Shown piece by piece: positions 36,324-45,684 of a stretch of DNA of 64,000 nucleotides. Location of the stretch: the NCBI RefSeq assembly GCF_000373565.1, contig NZ_KB891831.1, forward strand, positions 187,330 to 251,329. The letters run 5' to 3'. Below the pieces are notes generated by a model. That model made no database searches. It was not told the DNA's origin and saw nothing but the letters and a program-made list of their open reading frames with translations. The translations under genes and the position numbers were made by a program. Each line of letters begins with the position of its first letter. Positions within the stretch are counted from its first letter, which is position 1. Origin of the DNA: Streptomyces sp. HmicA12 (lineage in GTDB: Bacteria > Actinomycetota > Actinomycetes > Streptomycetales > Streptomycetaceae).

Positions 36324-37091
36324 TCACTGTCCCGCGGGACGCAGGCGCAGGCCCTGCATTCCGCCGTCGACGGCGAGGGCGGTGCCGGTCGTGGCGCCGG
36401 ACAGCGGGCTCGCCAAGTAGGCGACGGCTCCCGCGACTTCGTCGGCGGAGACGAGACGGCCGCCCGGCTGGCGTGCCGCGAGGGCGGCGCGTTCGGCGGC
36501 CGGGTCGTCGGCCTGGTCGAGGAGCCGGCCGATCCACGGGGTGTCCGCGGTGCCGGGGTTGACGCAGTTGACACGGATGCCCTCGCGGACGTGGTCGGCG
36601 GCCATGGCGAGGGTGAGGGAGTACACGGCGCCCTTGGACGCGGAGTACAGGGCGCGCTGCGGCAGCCCGGCGGTGGCGGCGATGGAGCAGGTGTTGACGA
36701 TCGCCGCGTGGTCGGATTCCCGGAGCGCGGGCAGGGCCGCGCGGGCGACGCGGACCATGCCGATGACGTTGACGTCCAGGACGCGATGCCATTCGGCGTC
36801 GTCGTTGTCGGCGACGGTGCCCTGGGCGCCGATCCCCGCGTTGTTGACGAGGATGTCGAGTCCGCCGAGGTCGGTGACGGCGGCGGCCACGGCGGCCCGT
36901 ACCGTCTCGTCGTCGGTGACGTCGGCGGCGTATCCGCGCAGCGGCTTGTCCACGGCGGTGATGTCGCGGTCGAGGACGGCGACGTCGGCGCCGCGGGCGG
37001 CGAGGAGGTCGGCGGTGGCGCGGCCGAGTCCGCAGGCGCCGCCGGTGACGAGGGCCTTGAGGCCGGCGAAGTCGTTGCCGTGATCGGTCAT
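36324..37091 (-). CDS. SDR dehydrogenase, probably 2-keto-3-deoxy-L-fuconate dehydrogenase
   Basis: The protein is 255 aa, a classical SDR. The Rossmann motif is [22 protein letters not shown] with DVAVLDRD giving an acidic residue that favours NAD+. NNAG is present, and the catalytic Ser (CSIAAT), Tyr (ALYSASKGA) and Lys are intact. The C-terminus [14 protein letters not shown] is typical. In oxidative fucose pathways this SDR oxidises the 4-hydroxyl of 2-keto-3-deoxy-L-fuconate. Its ATG at 37091 overlaps the dehydratase stop (ATGA). Confidence 0.88.
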   Translation of the reverse strand: MTDHGNDFAGLKALVTGGACGLGRATADLLAARGADVAVLDRDITAVDKPLRGYAADVTDDETVRAAVAAAVTDLGGLDILVNNAGIGAQGTVADNDDAEWHRVLDVNVIGMVRVARAALPALRESDHAAIVNTCSIAATAGLPQRALYSASKGAVYSLTLAMAADHVREGIRVNCVNPGTADTPWIGRLLDQADDPAAERAALAARQPGGRLVSADEVAGAVAYLASPLSGATTGTALAVDGGMQGLRLRPAGQ

Positions 37092-38452
37092 GCTGCGGCT
37101 CCGTTCGTGTGCGGCGCGTTCTGCGCGGCGCGGTCGTTGACCCAGAACTCCCCGTCGGGGAAGGTGAATTCGGCGATGGACTTTGGCTTCATGGTGGCGG
37201 AGAAGCCGGGGGCGGTGGGGGCGGTGTAGTGGCCGGCCCGCATGACGACCGGGTCGATGAAGTGGTCGTGGAGATGGTCGACGTACTCGATGACCCGGTC
37301 CTCGGTGGTGCCGGTGAGGGCGACGTAGTCGAACATCGAGAGGTGCTGGACGAGTTCGCACAGGCCGACGCCGCCGGCGTGCGGGCAGACGGGGACGCCG
37401 AACTCGGCGGCGAGCAGCAGGATCGCCAGGTTCTCGTTGACGCCGCCGACGCGGGCGGCGTCGATCTGGACGATGTCGATGGCGCCGGCCTGGAGGAGCT
37501 GCTTGAAGACGACGCGGTTCTGGACGTGTTCGCCGGTGGCGACCTTCACCGGGGCGACGGCCTTACGGATCGCGGCGTGGCCGAGGACGTCGTCGGGGCT
37601 GGTGGGTTCCTCCACCCAGTACGGGTCGAACTCGGCGAGAGCGCGCGTCCACGTGATGGCCTCGTCGACGTTCCACCGCTGGTTGGCGTCGATGGCCATG
37701 CGGATGCCGGGACCGATGGCGGCGCGGGCGGCGCGGCAGCGGCGGATGTCGTCGTCGAGGTCAGCGCCGACCTTCAGCTTGATCTGGGTGAAGCCGTCGG
37801 CGACGGCCTCCCGGGCGAGCCGGCCGAGCTTCTCGTCGGAGTAGCCGAGCCAGCCGGGGGACGTCGTGTAGCCCGGGTAGCCGCGGTCGAGGAGGGTCTC
37901 GGTGCGCCCGGCCGCCCCCTGCCGCCCCGACCGCAGGAGTTCCAGGGCCCGTTCGGGGCTGAGGGCGTCGGCGATGTAGCGGAAGTCGACCTGGGAGACC
38001 AGCCACTCGGGTTCGGCGTCGGCGAGCAGCCGCCACAGCGGCTTCTCGGCGCGCTTGGCCGCGAGGTCCCACACCGCGTTGACGACGGCGCCGGTCGCCA
38101 TGTGCATCACGCCCTTCTCGGGCCCCAGCCAGCGGAGTTGGCTGTCGCCGATCAGGTCGCGGTTGAGGCTGCCCGGGTCGGCGCACAGCTCGTCGACGGA
38201 CCGCCCGATCACGTGGTGGCGCAGGGAGCGGATCGCGGCGACCTGGACGTCGTTGCCGCGCCCGATGGTGAACGTGAAGCCGTGTCCCTCGTGCCCGTCG
38301 GGGTCGTCGGTGCGCAGCACGACGTACGCGGCGGAGTAGTCGGGGTCGGGGTTCATGGCGTCGGAGCCGTCCAGTTCCCGGGACGTCGGGAACCGGATGT
38401 CGAAGGTGTCGACCGCCGTGACGCGGGTGGCGCTGTGGGTGGTTGGGGGCAC
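37088..38452 (-). CDS. fucD: L-fuconate dehydratase (enolase superfamily)
   Basis: The protein is 454 aa. The capping domain covers about residues 10-150 and the (beta/alpha)7beta barrel about 150-420. Metal and catalytic residues are visible: Lys225 and Lys227 of QIKLKVG, Asp255 and Asn257 of AIDANQRW, Glu281 in WVEEPTS, Glu308 in ATGEHV and His358 in PHAGG. They are offset by a constant +7 from the Xanthomonas FucD residues (K220, D248, E274, E301, H351) as I remember them. That supports L-fuconate dehydratase over related sugar-acid dehydratases. Product is 2-keto-3-deoxy-L-fuconate. Central enzyme of the operon. Confidence 0.92.
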   Translation of the reverse strand: MPPTTHSATRVTAVDTFDIRFPTSRELDGSDAMNPDPDYSAAYVVLRTDDPDGHEGHGFTFTIGRGNDVQVAAIRSLRHHVIGRSVDELCADPGSLNRDLIGDSQLRWLGPEKGVMHMATGAVVNAVWDLAAKRAEKPLWRLLADAEPEWLVSQVDFRYIADALSPERALELLRSGRQGAAGRTETLLDRGYPGYTTSPGWLGYSDEKLGRLAREAVADGFTQIKLKVGADLDDDIRRCRAARAAIGPGIRMAIDANQRWNVDEAITWTRALAEFDPYWVEEPTSPDDVLGHAAIRKAVAPVKVATGEHVQNRVVFKQLLQAGAIDIVQIDAARVGGVNENLAILLLAAEFGVPVCPHAGGVGLCELVQHLSMFDYVALTGTTEDRVIEYVDHLHDHFIDPVVMRAGHYTAPTAPGFSATMKPKSIAEFTFPDGEFWVNDRAAQNAPHTNGAAA

Positions 38453-38488
38453 GGGATGCCTTTCGGGCAGGGTGGCAGGGGGCCGCGG

Positions 38489-39523
38489 TCAGTCCTGGGC
38501 GCGGCCTGTCGTGACGCGGGCGACCATGAGGGCGAGCAGGATGATGCCGCCGTAGATGGCCTGGATCCAGAAGGACGGCACCTGGGCGAGGGTCAGCAGG
38601 TTCTGTACGACGCCGAGGAGCAGGACGCCGGTGAGGGCGCCGAACATGGTGCCCTTGCCGCCGTCCAGGCTGATGCCGCCGATGACGGCCGCGGCGAACA
38701 CCGTGAAGATCATGTTGTTGCCCTGGTTGGCGCTGATGGCGCCGACGTAGCCGGTCTGCATGATGCCGCCGACGGAGGCGAGCACGCCCGCCACGACGAA
38801 GACTCCGAGCATGACGCGCTCGACGCGGATACCGGCGGCGCGGGCGGCGTCGGCGTTGCCGCCGATCGCGTACAGGGCGCGGCCCACGCGGTGGTACTTG
38901 AGCACGGCGCCCGCGACGGCGAAGCAGGCCGCGGCGAGCCACACCGACATCGGGATGCGCAGGAAGGTGGTCGTGGCGAGCGAGAAGAAGGAGTCCGGCA
39001 TGCCGAAGAGGGTCTTGCCCTTGGTCGCGCCGACCAGCAGCCCGCGCAGCACGATCAGCATCGCCAGGGTGACGATGAAGGCGTTGAGCTTGAACTTCAC
39101 CACCAGGATGCCGTTGAACGCGCCGATGACGCCGCCGACGACGAGGATCGCGAGCATCGCGAGCACGGCCGGGAACTCCGTGCCCCAGCCGGACTGGGCC
39201 ACGGGCAGGACGAGCAGAGCGCCCACGGCGGGCGCGATGCCGACGACGGACTCCAGGGACAGATCGAACTTGCCGGTGATCAGCACCAGGGACTCGGCGA
39301 GCACCACCATGGCGAGCGCCGCCGACGCGCCTAGAATGGAGATGAGGTTGCGCTCGGTGAGGAAGGAGTCGTTGACGATCGTTCCGAGGACCATGAGGAG
39401 CAACAGCGCGGGCACGAGCGCGAGTTCACGGGCCCTGCGCAGCAGGACGTTCTTGGCGGTGCCGGCTCCTGGGCGGGCCGGGGCGTTCGTCGCCGGGGCC
39501 GACGGGGCCTTGAGGTCGGCCAT
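38489..39523 (-). CDS. Sugar ABC transporter permease (RbsC family)
   Basis: The protein is 344 aa with about eight to ten TM helices. The family signature FDLSLESVVGIAPAVGALL is present, followed by LNAFIVTLAMLIVLRGLLVGATKGKTLFG. The coupling region is AGIRVERVMLGVFVVAGVLASVGGIM, and GGISLDGGKGTMFGAL near the C-terminus is characteristic. ATG 39523 is chosen because a perfect AAGGAG lies 7 nt upstream; a GTG at 39562 is possible but lacks such a site. It is a single permease that would homodimerise. Probably imports L-fucose or a similar sugar. Confidence 0.93.
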   Translation of the reverse strand: MADLKAPSAPATNAPARPGAGTAKNVLLRRARELALVPALLLLMVLGTIVNDSFLTERNLISILGASAALAMVVLAESLVLITGKFDLSLESVVGIAPAVGALLVLPVAQSGWGTEFPAVLAMLAILVVGGVIGAFNGILVVKFKLNAFIVTLAMLIVLRGLLVGATKGKTLFGMPDSFFSLATTTFLRIPMSVWLAAACFAVAGAVLKYHRVGRALYAIGGNADAARAAGIRVERVMLGVFVVAGVLASVGGIMQTGYVGAISANQGNNMIFTVFAAAVIGGISLDGGKGTMFGALTGVLLLGVVQNLLTLAQVPSFWIQAIYGGIILLALMVARVTTGRAQD

Positions 39524-39554
39524 GGGTACTCCTTGTGTGAGGCGCGGGGCCGGG

Positions 39555-41072
39555 TCAGTCACGGTCCACCCCCTCGATGGACGCGATGAGTTCGTGGTCC
39601 GACCAGCCCGCCGTGTGCTCGGCGACGACCCGCCCGTGGAACAGCACGAGCACCCGGTCGCAGCGGCGCAGGTCGTCCAGTTCGTCGGAGACGACGAGCA
39701 CGGCGGTGCCGTCGTCGCGGGCGCTGTCGACGCGGCGCAGCAGGGACTCCTTGGACTTCACGTCCACGCCGGCGGTGGGGTTGATGAGGACCAGGAGGTG
39801 CGGGTCGGAGGCGAGGGCGCGGGCCATGACGACCTTCTGGGCATTGCCGCCGGACAGGTCGGAGACCGGCTGGTCGGGGCCTTCGGCGTGGATGTCCAGG
39901 CGGTCGATGAGGTCGCGGGCGACGGCACGCCTGCGGTCGGTGCCGACGAAGCCGTACCGGCCGAGCCGCCCGAGGACGGACATCGTGGCGTTGTCGCCGA
40001 TGGTCATGCCGGTGACGAGACCCTGGTCGTGCCGGTCGCGCGGGACGCAGCCCACGCCCGCCTTCAGGGCTGCCGACACGTCGCCGAAGGGCAGCTCGGC
40101 GCCGTCGAGGCGGGCGGTGCCGGACGTCGGCGTGTGCAGTCCGGCCAATGACTCGGCGAGCGCGATCTTGCCGCTGCCGCTGGATCCGGCGAGGCCGACG
40201 ACCTCGCCGCGGCGCACGGTCAGGTCGACGTCGGCGTACGTGTCCGAGGTGAGGCCCGTCACGGAGAGGACCACCGGCGCGTCGACTCCTTCCTGCTCCA
40301 CAACGGCTTCCGCGGCGGCGGCCGCCTGTTCGGCGATCGCCTCGCCCGCCATCGCCTCCACCAGTGCGGGGCGCGGTAGTTCGGCGACCGGCGCGGTGGT
40401 GATCCAGCGGGCGTCGCGCAGCACGGTGACCGTCTGGCAGACCTCGTAGACCTCCTGGAGGTGGTGCGAGATGAACAGGAAGGTGACGCCTGAGTCCTGC
40501 AGCGCGCGCATGCGGGCGAAGAGCCGCTCGATCTCCTTGTTGTCGAGCTGCGCGGTCGGCTCGTCGAGGACGATGAAGCGGGCTCCGCCGCTCAACGCCC
40601 GTGCGATCTCGACCATTTGGCGGTCCTCGACCTTGAGGTCGGCCGTGCGGGCGTCGGGGTCGACGCGGATGTCCCAGGTGCGCAGCAGCCGGTCGGCCTC
40701 GGCGCGCAGCTTCTTCCAGCTGAAGAAGCCGCGGCGGGACTCGGGCTGCCGGTTGATGAAGAGGTTCTCGGCGACGGTCAACTCGGGTACGACGGTGGGC
40801 TTCTGGTAGACGCAGGCCACCTTCGCGCGCCAGGCCTCGCGGTCGTTGAGCGGGGGTGCGGGCTCGCCGTCGAACAACAGCGTTCCCGCGTCGGGGGCCT
40901 GAAGGCCCGTCAGGACGGTGACGAGGGTGGACTTGCCGGCGCCGTTGCGGCCGACCAGCGCGTGGGACTCGCCCGCGCGCACGGTGAGTCGGCCGTCGGC
41001 GAGGGCGACCGTGGGCCCGTACCGTTTGGCGATGCCGTCGGCCTCGACCAACGGCGCTGTGGTGGACGTCAT
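39555..41072 (-). CDS. Sugar ABC transporter ATP-binding protein (RbsA family, double NBD)
   Basis: The protein is 505 aa with two nucleotide-binding domains. NBD1 (about 1-235) has Walker A GRNGAGKST, signature ALSGGARF in the expected position and Walker B FIVLDEPTAQLD. NBD2 (about 260-500) has GSSGSGKIAL, with Ile in place of Ser/Thr after the Lys, and signature LSGGNAQKV. Its Walker B region reads LLVLINPTAGVD, losing the catalytic Asp-Glu pair. Degenerate second sites are common in RbsA-type proteins, so NBD1 probably does most hydrolysis. The ATG at 41072 overlaps the binding-protein stop (ATGA). Confidence 0.93.
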   Translation of the reverse strand: MTSTTAPLVEADGIAKRYGPTVALADGRLTVRAGESHALVGRNGAGKSTLVTVLTGLQAPDAGTLLFDGEPAPPLNDREAWRAKVACVYQKPTVVPELTVAENLFINRQPESRRGFFSWKKLRAEADRLLRTWDIRVDPDARTADLKVEDRQMVEIARALSGGARFIVLDEPTAQLDNKEIERLFARMRALQDSGVTFLFISHHLQEVYEVCQTVTVLRDARWITTAPVAELPRPALVEAMAGEAIAEQAAAAAEAVVEQEGVDAPVVLSVTGLTSDTYADVDLTVRRGEVVGLAGSSGSGKIALAESLAGLHTPTSGTARLDGAELPFGDVSAALKAGVGCVPRDRHDQGLVTGMTIGDNATMSVLGRLGRYGFVGTDRRRAVARDLIDRLDIHAEGPDQPVSDLSGGNAQKVVMARALASDPHLLVLINPTAGVDVKSKESLLRRVDSARDDGTAVLVVSDELDDLRRCDRVLVLFHGRVVAEHTAGWSDHELIASIEGVDRD

Positions 41073-42172
41073 TTGACCGTGTTTCCCCACAGCTTGGGGT
41101 CGTCGACGTTGTCCTTGGTGACCAGCGGCGCGGGCAGCTGGTCCTCGAGGATGCCGCTGGGCAGCTTGACGATCTCCGAGTCGTGGTCGGTGGGACCCGG
41201 CTTGAACGTCTTCCCCCGCATCGCCGCCTTGATGTAGTACATGCCGTACTTGGCGTACGCGTCGGCGGGCTGCGAGACGGTCGCGTCGATCTGGCCCTTG
41301 CGGATGGCGTCGAACTCCTGCGGGATGCCGTCGTTCGACACGATCGTGATGTGCCCGGCGGTGCCCGCCTTCTTCAGCAGGCCCTTGGACTTGAGGGTCT
41401 GGAGGGTGGGCGCGAGGTAGACGCCGCCCGCCTGCAGGTAGATGCCCTTGATGTCGGGGTTGGCGTTCAGGAGGGTGTCCAGCTTGGAGGCGGCGGTGTC
41501 CGACTCCCACTTGGCCGGGATCTCCAGGACCTTCAGCTTGGGGTACTTCTGCTTCACGCAGTCCCGGAACGCCTTGGACCGCTCCCGCCCGTTGACCGAC
41601 GCCAGGTCGCCCATGATCTGCACGACCTTGCCGGACGTGACCTGCTTCCCGAGGTACGCGCAGGCCTTCTCCCCGTACGCGACGTTGTTGGCGCGCACCA
41701 CCATCGCGACCTTGCCCTTCTCGGGGGCCACGTCCACGGCGACGACGGGGACGCCCTTGCGTTCGGCCTGGTCGAGTCCCGCGGCGATGGCGGCGCTGTC
41801 CAGCGGGGCGACGACGAGGCCCTTGACGCCCTGGTTGAGCTGGTTGTTGATGTCGGTGATCTGCTGCGAGGGGTCGCTGTTGGAGTTGACGGTCTTCAGC
41901 GCGTCCACGCCCTCGGACTTCGCCATCTTCGGCACGTAGTCGTTGTACGACTGCCAGAACGGGGAGGTCAGCAGGGGCAGGATGACGCCGACCTTGCCCT
42001 TCCCGTCACCGCCCCCGCCCCCGCCACCGGCTCCGGCGGCGGTGTCCTTGGTGCTGCCGCACGCGCTGAGGGCGAGGGCGGCGCACCCCACGAGTGCCGC
42101 CGCGCGCAGGGCTCCCGCTCTCGACCTCTTGGTGCGCTTCGTACCCTTCGTGCCCTTCGTGGTGCCAGTCAT
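41069..42172 (-). CDS. Sugar ABC transporter substrate-binding lipoprotein
   Basis: The protein is 367 aa. The Arg/Lys/Thr-rich N-terminus is followed by a signal helix and lipobox (ALSACGS), then a Gly-rich linker. The periplasmic-binding fold (type I, RbsB-like) runs from VGVILPLLTSPFWQSYNDYV to the end. The VVAVDVAPEKGKVAMVVRANN and TIVSNDGIPQEFDAI segments line the hinge and pocket. It is the first gene of the operon, so its promoter is next to the GntR operators. Ligand is inferred to be L-fucose from the enzymes downstream, not from the binding site itself. Confidence 0.93.
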   Translation of the reverse strand: MTGTTKGTKGTKRTKRSRAGALRAAALVGCAALALSACGSTKDTAAGAGGGGGGGDGKGKVGVILPLLTSPFWQSYNDYVPKMAKSEGVDALKTVNSNSDPSQQITDINNQLNQGVKGLVVAPLDSAAIAAGLDQAERKGVPVVAVDVAPEKGKVAMVVRANNVAYGEKACAYLGKQVTSGKVVQIMGDLASVNGRERSKAFRDCVKQKYPKLKVLEIPAKWESDTAASKLDTLLNANPDIKGIYLQAGGVYLAPTLQTLKSKGLLKKAGTAGHITIVSNDGIPQEFDAIRKGQIDATVSQPADAYAKYGMYYIKAAMRGKTFKPGPTDHDSEIVKLPSGILEDQLPAPLVTKDNVDDPKLWGNTVK

Positions 42173-42325
42173 CGGACCGCTCCTCGGCTCCGGGAGTCAT
42201 GGGGGAAAGCCGGCTCCTGCCCGTCCAGGCACCGGCCGCGCCCAGAGATTTATCAGACCACTTCGGTTCCTCAACACCCTTCGTCGCCAAGTTTTCTCGG
42301 TATTTACGCCTCCGGGGCCCCGGAA

Positions 42326-42357
42326 AGGTCGGACCATCTCGGTAGTGGTCGGACCAC
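42326..42357. promoter_or_regulatory. Two GntR/FadR-type operators in the divergent fucose promoter region
   Basis: AGGTCGGACCAT (42326-42337) and GTGGTCGGACCAC (42345-42357, a perfect 13-bp dyad around a central G) lie between the divergent regulator and transporter genes. FadR-type regulators bind TGGTnnnACCA-like sites. A weaker third half-site CAGACCAC is near 42254. They fit autoregulation plus repression of the operon. Confidence 0.75.
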
Positions 42358-42414
42358 CCGGATGGTTAGACTGCGCCGCATCCGGCAGCGGACCCTGCGT
42401 GGGAGGACGTCATC

Positions 42415-43113
42415 GTGGAGCGGACCGCACCCCAACGGGGCACCGTCACGGAGCGGGCGATCGAGCAGATCAAGGCGATGATCGGCGGCGGCAGCCTGGA
42501 ACCGGGCCAGCGCCTGCCCACCGAACGGGATCTGGCGGCCCAGCTGGGCATCTCGCGCTCGTCGATCCGGGAGGCGATCCGGGCACTGACGGTGCTCGGT
42601 GTCCTGGAGGCGCGGCACGGCTCCGGCATCTACGTCACACAGTTGGAGGCCGGCGACCTGCTGGAGACCTTCGGGGTCGTCGCGGATCTGTCACGGGGAC
42701 CGCAGCTCGTCGAGCTCCTCGAGGTGCGGCGCATCCTGGAGTCGACGGCGACGGCCCTCGCCGCGGCCCGGATCACCCGGGCCGGGCTCGCCGAGGTCGA
42801 GGAGCACTTGGCGGCGATGGAGGCCACGGACGACCCGGAGGAGATCCTCTCCCACGACCTGGCGTTCCACCGGGCGATCGTGGCCGCCGCCGGGAACGAG
42901 ACGATGGCGGCGATCCTGGAGGGGCTGTCGTCGCGGACGTTCCGGGCGCGGGTGTGGCGGGGCTACCAGGAGGAGGGCGCCTTCGAGCGCACCCGCCGCG
43001 AGCACCTCCGGATCCACCGGGCGCTCGTGGCTCATGACCCCGAGGCGGCGCGAGCCGCTGCCGCGGCGCACGTGGGCGAGGTGGAGGCGTGGTTGCGGGG
43101 TCAGCTGGGGTGA
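42415..43113 (+). CDS. FadR-subfamily GntR transcriptional regulator
   Basis: The protein is 232 aa. The N-terminal winged HTH (about 10-75) reads LEPGQRLPTERDLAAQLGISRSSIREAIRALTVLGVLEARHGSG. The C-terminal FCD all-helical domain follows, with metal/ligand His residues in SHDLAFHRAI, RREHLRIHRALV and AAAHVGEVE. FCD-domain regulators sense acidic or sugar-acid ligands, such as the fuconate or ketodeoxy acids made in this pathway. It starts with GTG at 42415. It diverges from the ABC transporter operon and two operators lie in between. Confidence 0.92.
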   Translation: MERTAPQRGTVTERAIEQIKAMIGGGSLEPGQRLPTERDLAAQLGISRSSIREAIRALTVLGVLEARHGSGIYVTQLEAGDLLETFGVVADLSRGPQLVELLEVRRILESTATALAAARITRAGLAEVEEHLAAMEATDDPEEILSHDLAFHRAIVAAAGNETMAAILEGLSSRTFRARVWRGYQEEGAFERTRREHLRIHRALVAHDPEAARAAAAAHVGEVEAWLRGQLG

Positions 43114-43167
43114 CCTTCGGCTACGCGCCGCGGGTGTTCTCGTTCATCGCCGAGTACAACTCTCGTC

Positions 43168-43303
43168 GTGGCTTCTCGCGCAGTTCCCCGCGCCCCTGAA
43201 GGCATGCGCTGCGCGCAGCCTTCCCCTGAGCGAGCGAAGCTCGCTTAGGGGGCGCGGGGCCGTGCCGATCAGCGGCTCCGCCGCGGGGCGCGAGAAGCCC
43301 CAC
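43168..43303. repeat. Second copy of the dispersed palindrome, right arm interrupted
   Basis: The left arm (43168-43196) contains GCGCAGTTCCCCGCGCCCCT. The inner hairpin AGCGAGC-GAA-GCTCGCT is present. The right arm starts as AGGGGGCGCGGGG and then diverges before ending with CGCGAGAAGCCCCAC. It lies between the convergent GntR and TetR genes. The complete version is at 8782-8887. Confidence 0.8.
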
Positions 43304-43328
43304 CGGGCCCGCACCCGGCGACGCACCC

Positions 43329-44033
43329 CTAACCCCCCTCCCCGGGCGCCGCCGCGACCAACGCCGCCAGCAACAGATCCAGCGCGGCCTCGAAGGAACT
43401 CCCCGCCATCAACGGCAAGTGCCCCCGCACAGCCGCGAGATGCGGGTGCTCCTCCTCGGACAGCCCCGAGTACACCCCGGTCCAGGCCCGATCGTCCGCC
43501 TCCCGGCGCTCCACCGGCAACGCCAAGTGCGCCGCATCGAGCGCGGCGTGCCCGAGCACGGTGTCCACGAACGCCGCGTAGTGCCGGACGGCGTCCGCGT
43601 CCGGGAACCCGGCCCGCCGCAACAGCCCGATCCCCGCGTCCACGGCCCAGAACTCGTGCTCGCGGCGCGTCACCCGGTACGCCGCGAGCGCGGCGACCCG
43701 CGGGTGCTCGCGGTACCCGCGGTGGATGCGCAGCGCCATCTCGCGCAGCCCGTCCCGCCACGCGTACCGGTCGGGGTCGAAGCCGGCCATGTTGTCGCCG
43801 ATGATCCGGTCCCCGAGGGCGAGCAGCAGGTCGTCGGTGTTGTGGAAGTACCGGTACAGGGCGCTGGGGTCGCAGCCGAGGGCCGCGCCGAGCCGCCGCA
43901 CGCTCAGCGCGTCGGGCCCGTGCTGCCCGACGAGGCGCAGCGCGCAGTCGACGATCACGTCCTCGGACAGCAGCACTCCCGACCTGGTCGGTTTGCGTCG
44001 TCGCCGCTCGGCCGGAATCCGCCCCTCAGCCAT
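43329..44033 (-). CDS. TetR-family transcriptional regulator
   Basis: The protein is 234 aa. The HTH (about residues 22-68) is VIVDCALRLVGQHGPDALSVRRLGAALGCDPSALYRYFHNTDDLL. The C-terminal domain is all-helical and matches TetR_C. Its target is probably the divergent APC permease and amidohydrolase; a dyad with TGTCAAC/GTTGACA arms lies between them. It converges with the GntR gene, with the dispersed palindrome in the gap. Confidence 0.9.
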   Translation of the reverse strand: MAEGRIPAERRRRKPTRSGVLLSEDVIVDCALRLVGQHGPDALSVRRLGAALGCDPSALYRYFHNTDDLLLALGDRIIGDNMAGFDPDRYAWRDGLREMALRIHRGYREHPRVAALAAYRVTRREHEFWAVDAGIGLLRRAGFPDADAVRHYAAFVDTVLGHAALDAAHLALPVERREADDRAWTGVYSGLSEEEHPHLAAVRGHLPLMAGSSFEAALDLLLAALVAAAPGEGG

Positions 44034-44069
44034 GGCTTTCCCCCTTCGTCCGCGCCTGCCATCTCCTTA

Positions 44070-44097
44070 TGTCAACACCATTGACGCAACGTTGACA
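44070..44097. promoter_or_regulatory. Candidate TetR operator
   Basis: TGTCAAC-N14-GTTGACA in the divergent gap between the TetR gene and the permease. Inside it is a second dyad, GTCAA-CACCA-TTGAC. TTGACA is also a −35-like hexamer, so binding would block the promoter for the permease. Confidence 0.6.
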
Positions 44098-44163
44098 AGG
44101 CCGGTTTGATCGCAGCCTCCCGCACGCCCCCTCCTCCCTCGTTCCGGTCCCAGGAGTCTGCCC

Positions 44164-45654
44164 ATGAGAAGCACACCCCCGCCGAGAGCCGGCCTGCGCC
44201 GTTCCCTCGGCGTCGTCGACGGCATCGCCGTCGCGGCCTCCAGCACCGCCGCCACCACGAGCATCGGCATCGGGATGGGGTCCCTCGCCGCGACCGTGGG
44301 CCTGCAGGCACCGGCCGTCCTGTTGATCGCCTTCGTCCCGATCCTGGGCATCGCGACGGCGTACGCCCGGCTGAACCGGCACGAGCAGAACATGGGCAGC
44401 GGCTACGTCTGGGTGGGCCGCTCGCTCGGCCCGTGGCTGGGCTTCCTGACCGGCTGGGTCACGCTCGTCGGCACGCTGATCTTCATGGCGTACACGAGCG
44501 CGGTGACCGGCTCGGTCTTCCTCCAGTTCGCCAACAAGGCCCATCTGCACACGCTGCTCGGCATCGGCCTCGACCCGAACTCGACGGCCCTGTCGACCGT
44601 CGTCGGGCTCGTCGTGCTCACCGCGGTCACGGTCACGGCCGTCACCGGCATCCGCAAGGCGACGCGTCTGCAGACCTGGCTGCTCGTCTTCGAGTACGTG
44701 GTCCTGATCGGGTTCTGCGGCTGGTCGATGATCACCGGTGACCACGCCTTCCAGTGGTCGTGGCTGAACCCGTTCTCGATCCACGACGGCACCGGCTTCG
44801 CGCAGGGGCTGGTCCTCGCGGTGTTCTTCTTCTGGGGCTGGGACGCCGCGTTCAGCGTCACCGAGGAGACGAAGGACGTGCGGGACGCGGGCCGCGGCGG
44901 CTTCATCGCCCTGTTCACGATGCTCGCGCTGTTCCTCTACGGGTCCGTGGCCTTCCAGCGCGAGATGTCGCTGCCCGAGCTGGTCGAGCAGGGCCCGCAG
45001 GCGCTCACGTATCTCGGCGCGAAGCTCGCTGACGAGCCGCTGGCCAGCCTGCCGCTGCTCGCCCTGCTCTTCTCCGCGGTCGCCTCCGTGCAGGCGAGCG
45101 TGATCCCGACGGCGCGCGGACTGCTCGCCATGGGCCGGGACCGCACGATGGGCCAGGTGTGGACGAAGGTCAGCCCGCGCTACGGCTCCCCCGCGATCGG
45201 CACCGTCCTCGTCATGGCGATCGCGGCGGTGCTGGCCCTGCTCGCCCTCGCCATCCCGAAACTGAACGAGATGATCCTCGCGGCCGTGAACTCCATCGGC
45301 CTGATCGTCGCCCTCTACTACGGGCTGACCGCGCTCGCCTGCGCGGTCCGCTTCCGGGCCCTGCTGCGCACGGACTTCCGCGAGGCGGTGCGCGCGGTGA
45401 TCGCGCCGGGGCTCAGCGCGCTCGCGCTGCTCGGCATCGGCGCGTATCTCGCCCGGGACTACGCGACGATGTCCGATCACTTCGAACTCAGCCCGGGCAA
45501 CGGATGGTTCATGCTCTCGGTGCCCGTCGTGATCGTCCTGTCCGGACTGGTGATGGCGGCCGTCGCGAAGTACGGCCGCCGCTCCCCCTACTTCACGACC
45601 GGGCGCGGCACGGACGCGGACGCCGTCCCGCCGGCCACCGCCGACGCCTCGTAA
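44164..45654 (+). CDS. APC-superfamily amino acid/amine permease
   Basis: The protein is 496 aa with about twelve TM helices. LGVVDGIAVAASSTAATTSIGIGMGSLAAT corresponds to TM1, MGSGYVWVGRSLGPWLGFLTGWV to the TM2-3 region, and FFFWGWDAAFSVTEETKDVRDAGRGG is the APC loop. It is in a two-gene unit with the amidohydrolase 30 nt downstream. A likely substrate is the amide or amine compound that enzyme hydrolyses. Under the control of the divergent TetR by inference. Confidence 0.9.
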   Translation: MRSTPPPRAGLRRSLGVVDGIAVAASSTAATTSIGIGMGSLAATVGLQAPAVLLIAFVPILGIATAYARLNRHEQNMGSGYVWVGRSLGPWLGFLTGWVTLVGTLIFMAYTSAVTGSVFLQFANKAHLHTLLGIGLDPNSTALSTVVGLVVLTAVTVTAVTGIRKATRLQTWLLVFEYVVLIGFCGWSMITGDHAFQWSWLNPFSIHDGTGFAQGLVLAVFFFWGWDAAFSVTEETKDVRDAGRGGFIALFTMLALFLYGSVAFQREMSLPELVEQGPQALTYLGAKLADEPLASLPLLALLFSAVASVQASVIPTARGLLAMGRDRTMGQVWTKVSPRYGSPAIGTVLVMAIAAVLALLALAIPKLNEMILAAVNSIGLIVALYYGLTALACAVRFRALLRTDFREAVRAVIAPGLSALALLGIGAYLARDYATMSDHFELSPGNGWFMLSVPVVIVLSGLVMAAVAKYGRRSPYFTTGRGTDADAVPPATADAS

Positions 45655-45684
45655 CACTCGTACTGACGCCAGGAGTTGCCTCAC

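Noticed and set aside
43168-43303. Palindrome considered as a mobile element end or MITE
   Set aside because: No target-site duplication could be seen and no transposase is in the window. Kept as a dispersed repeat instead.
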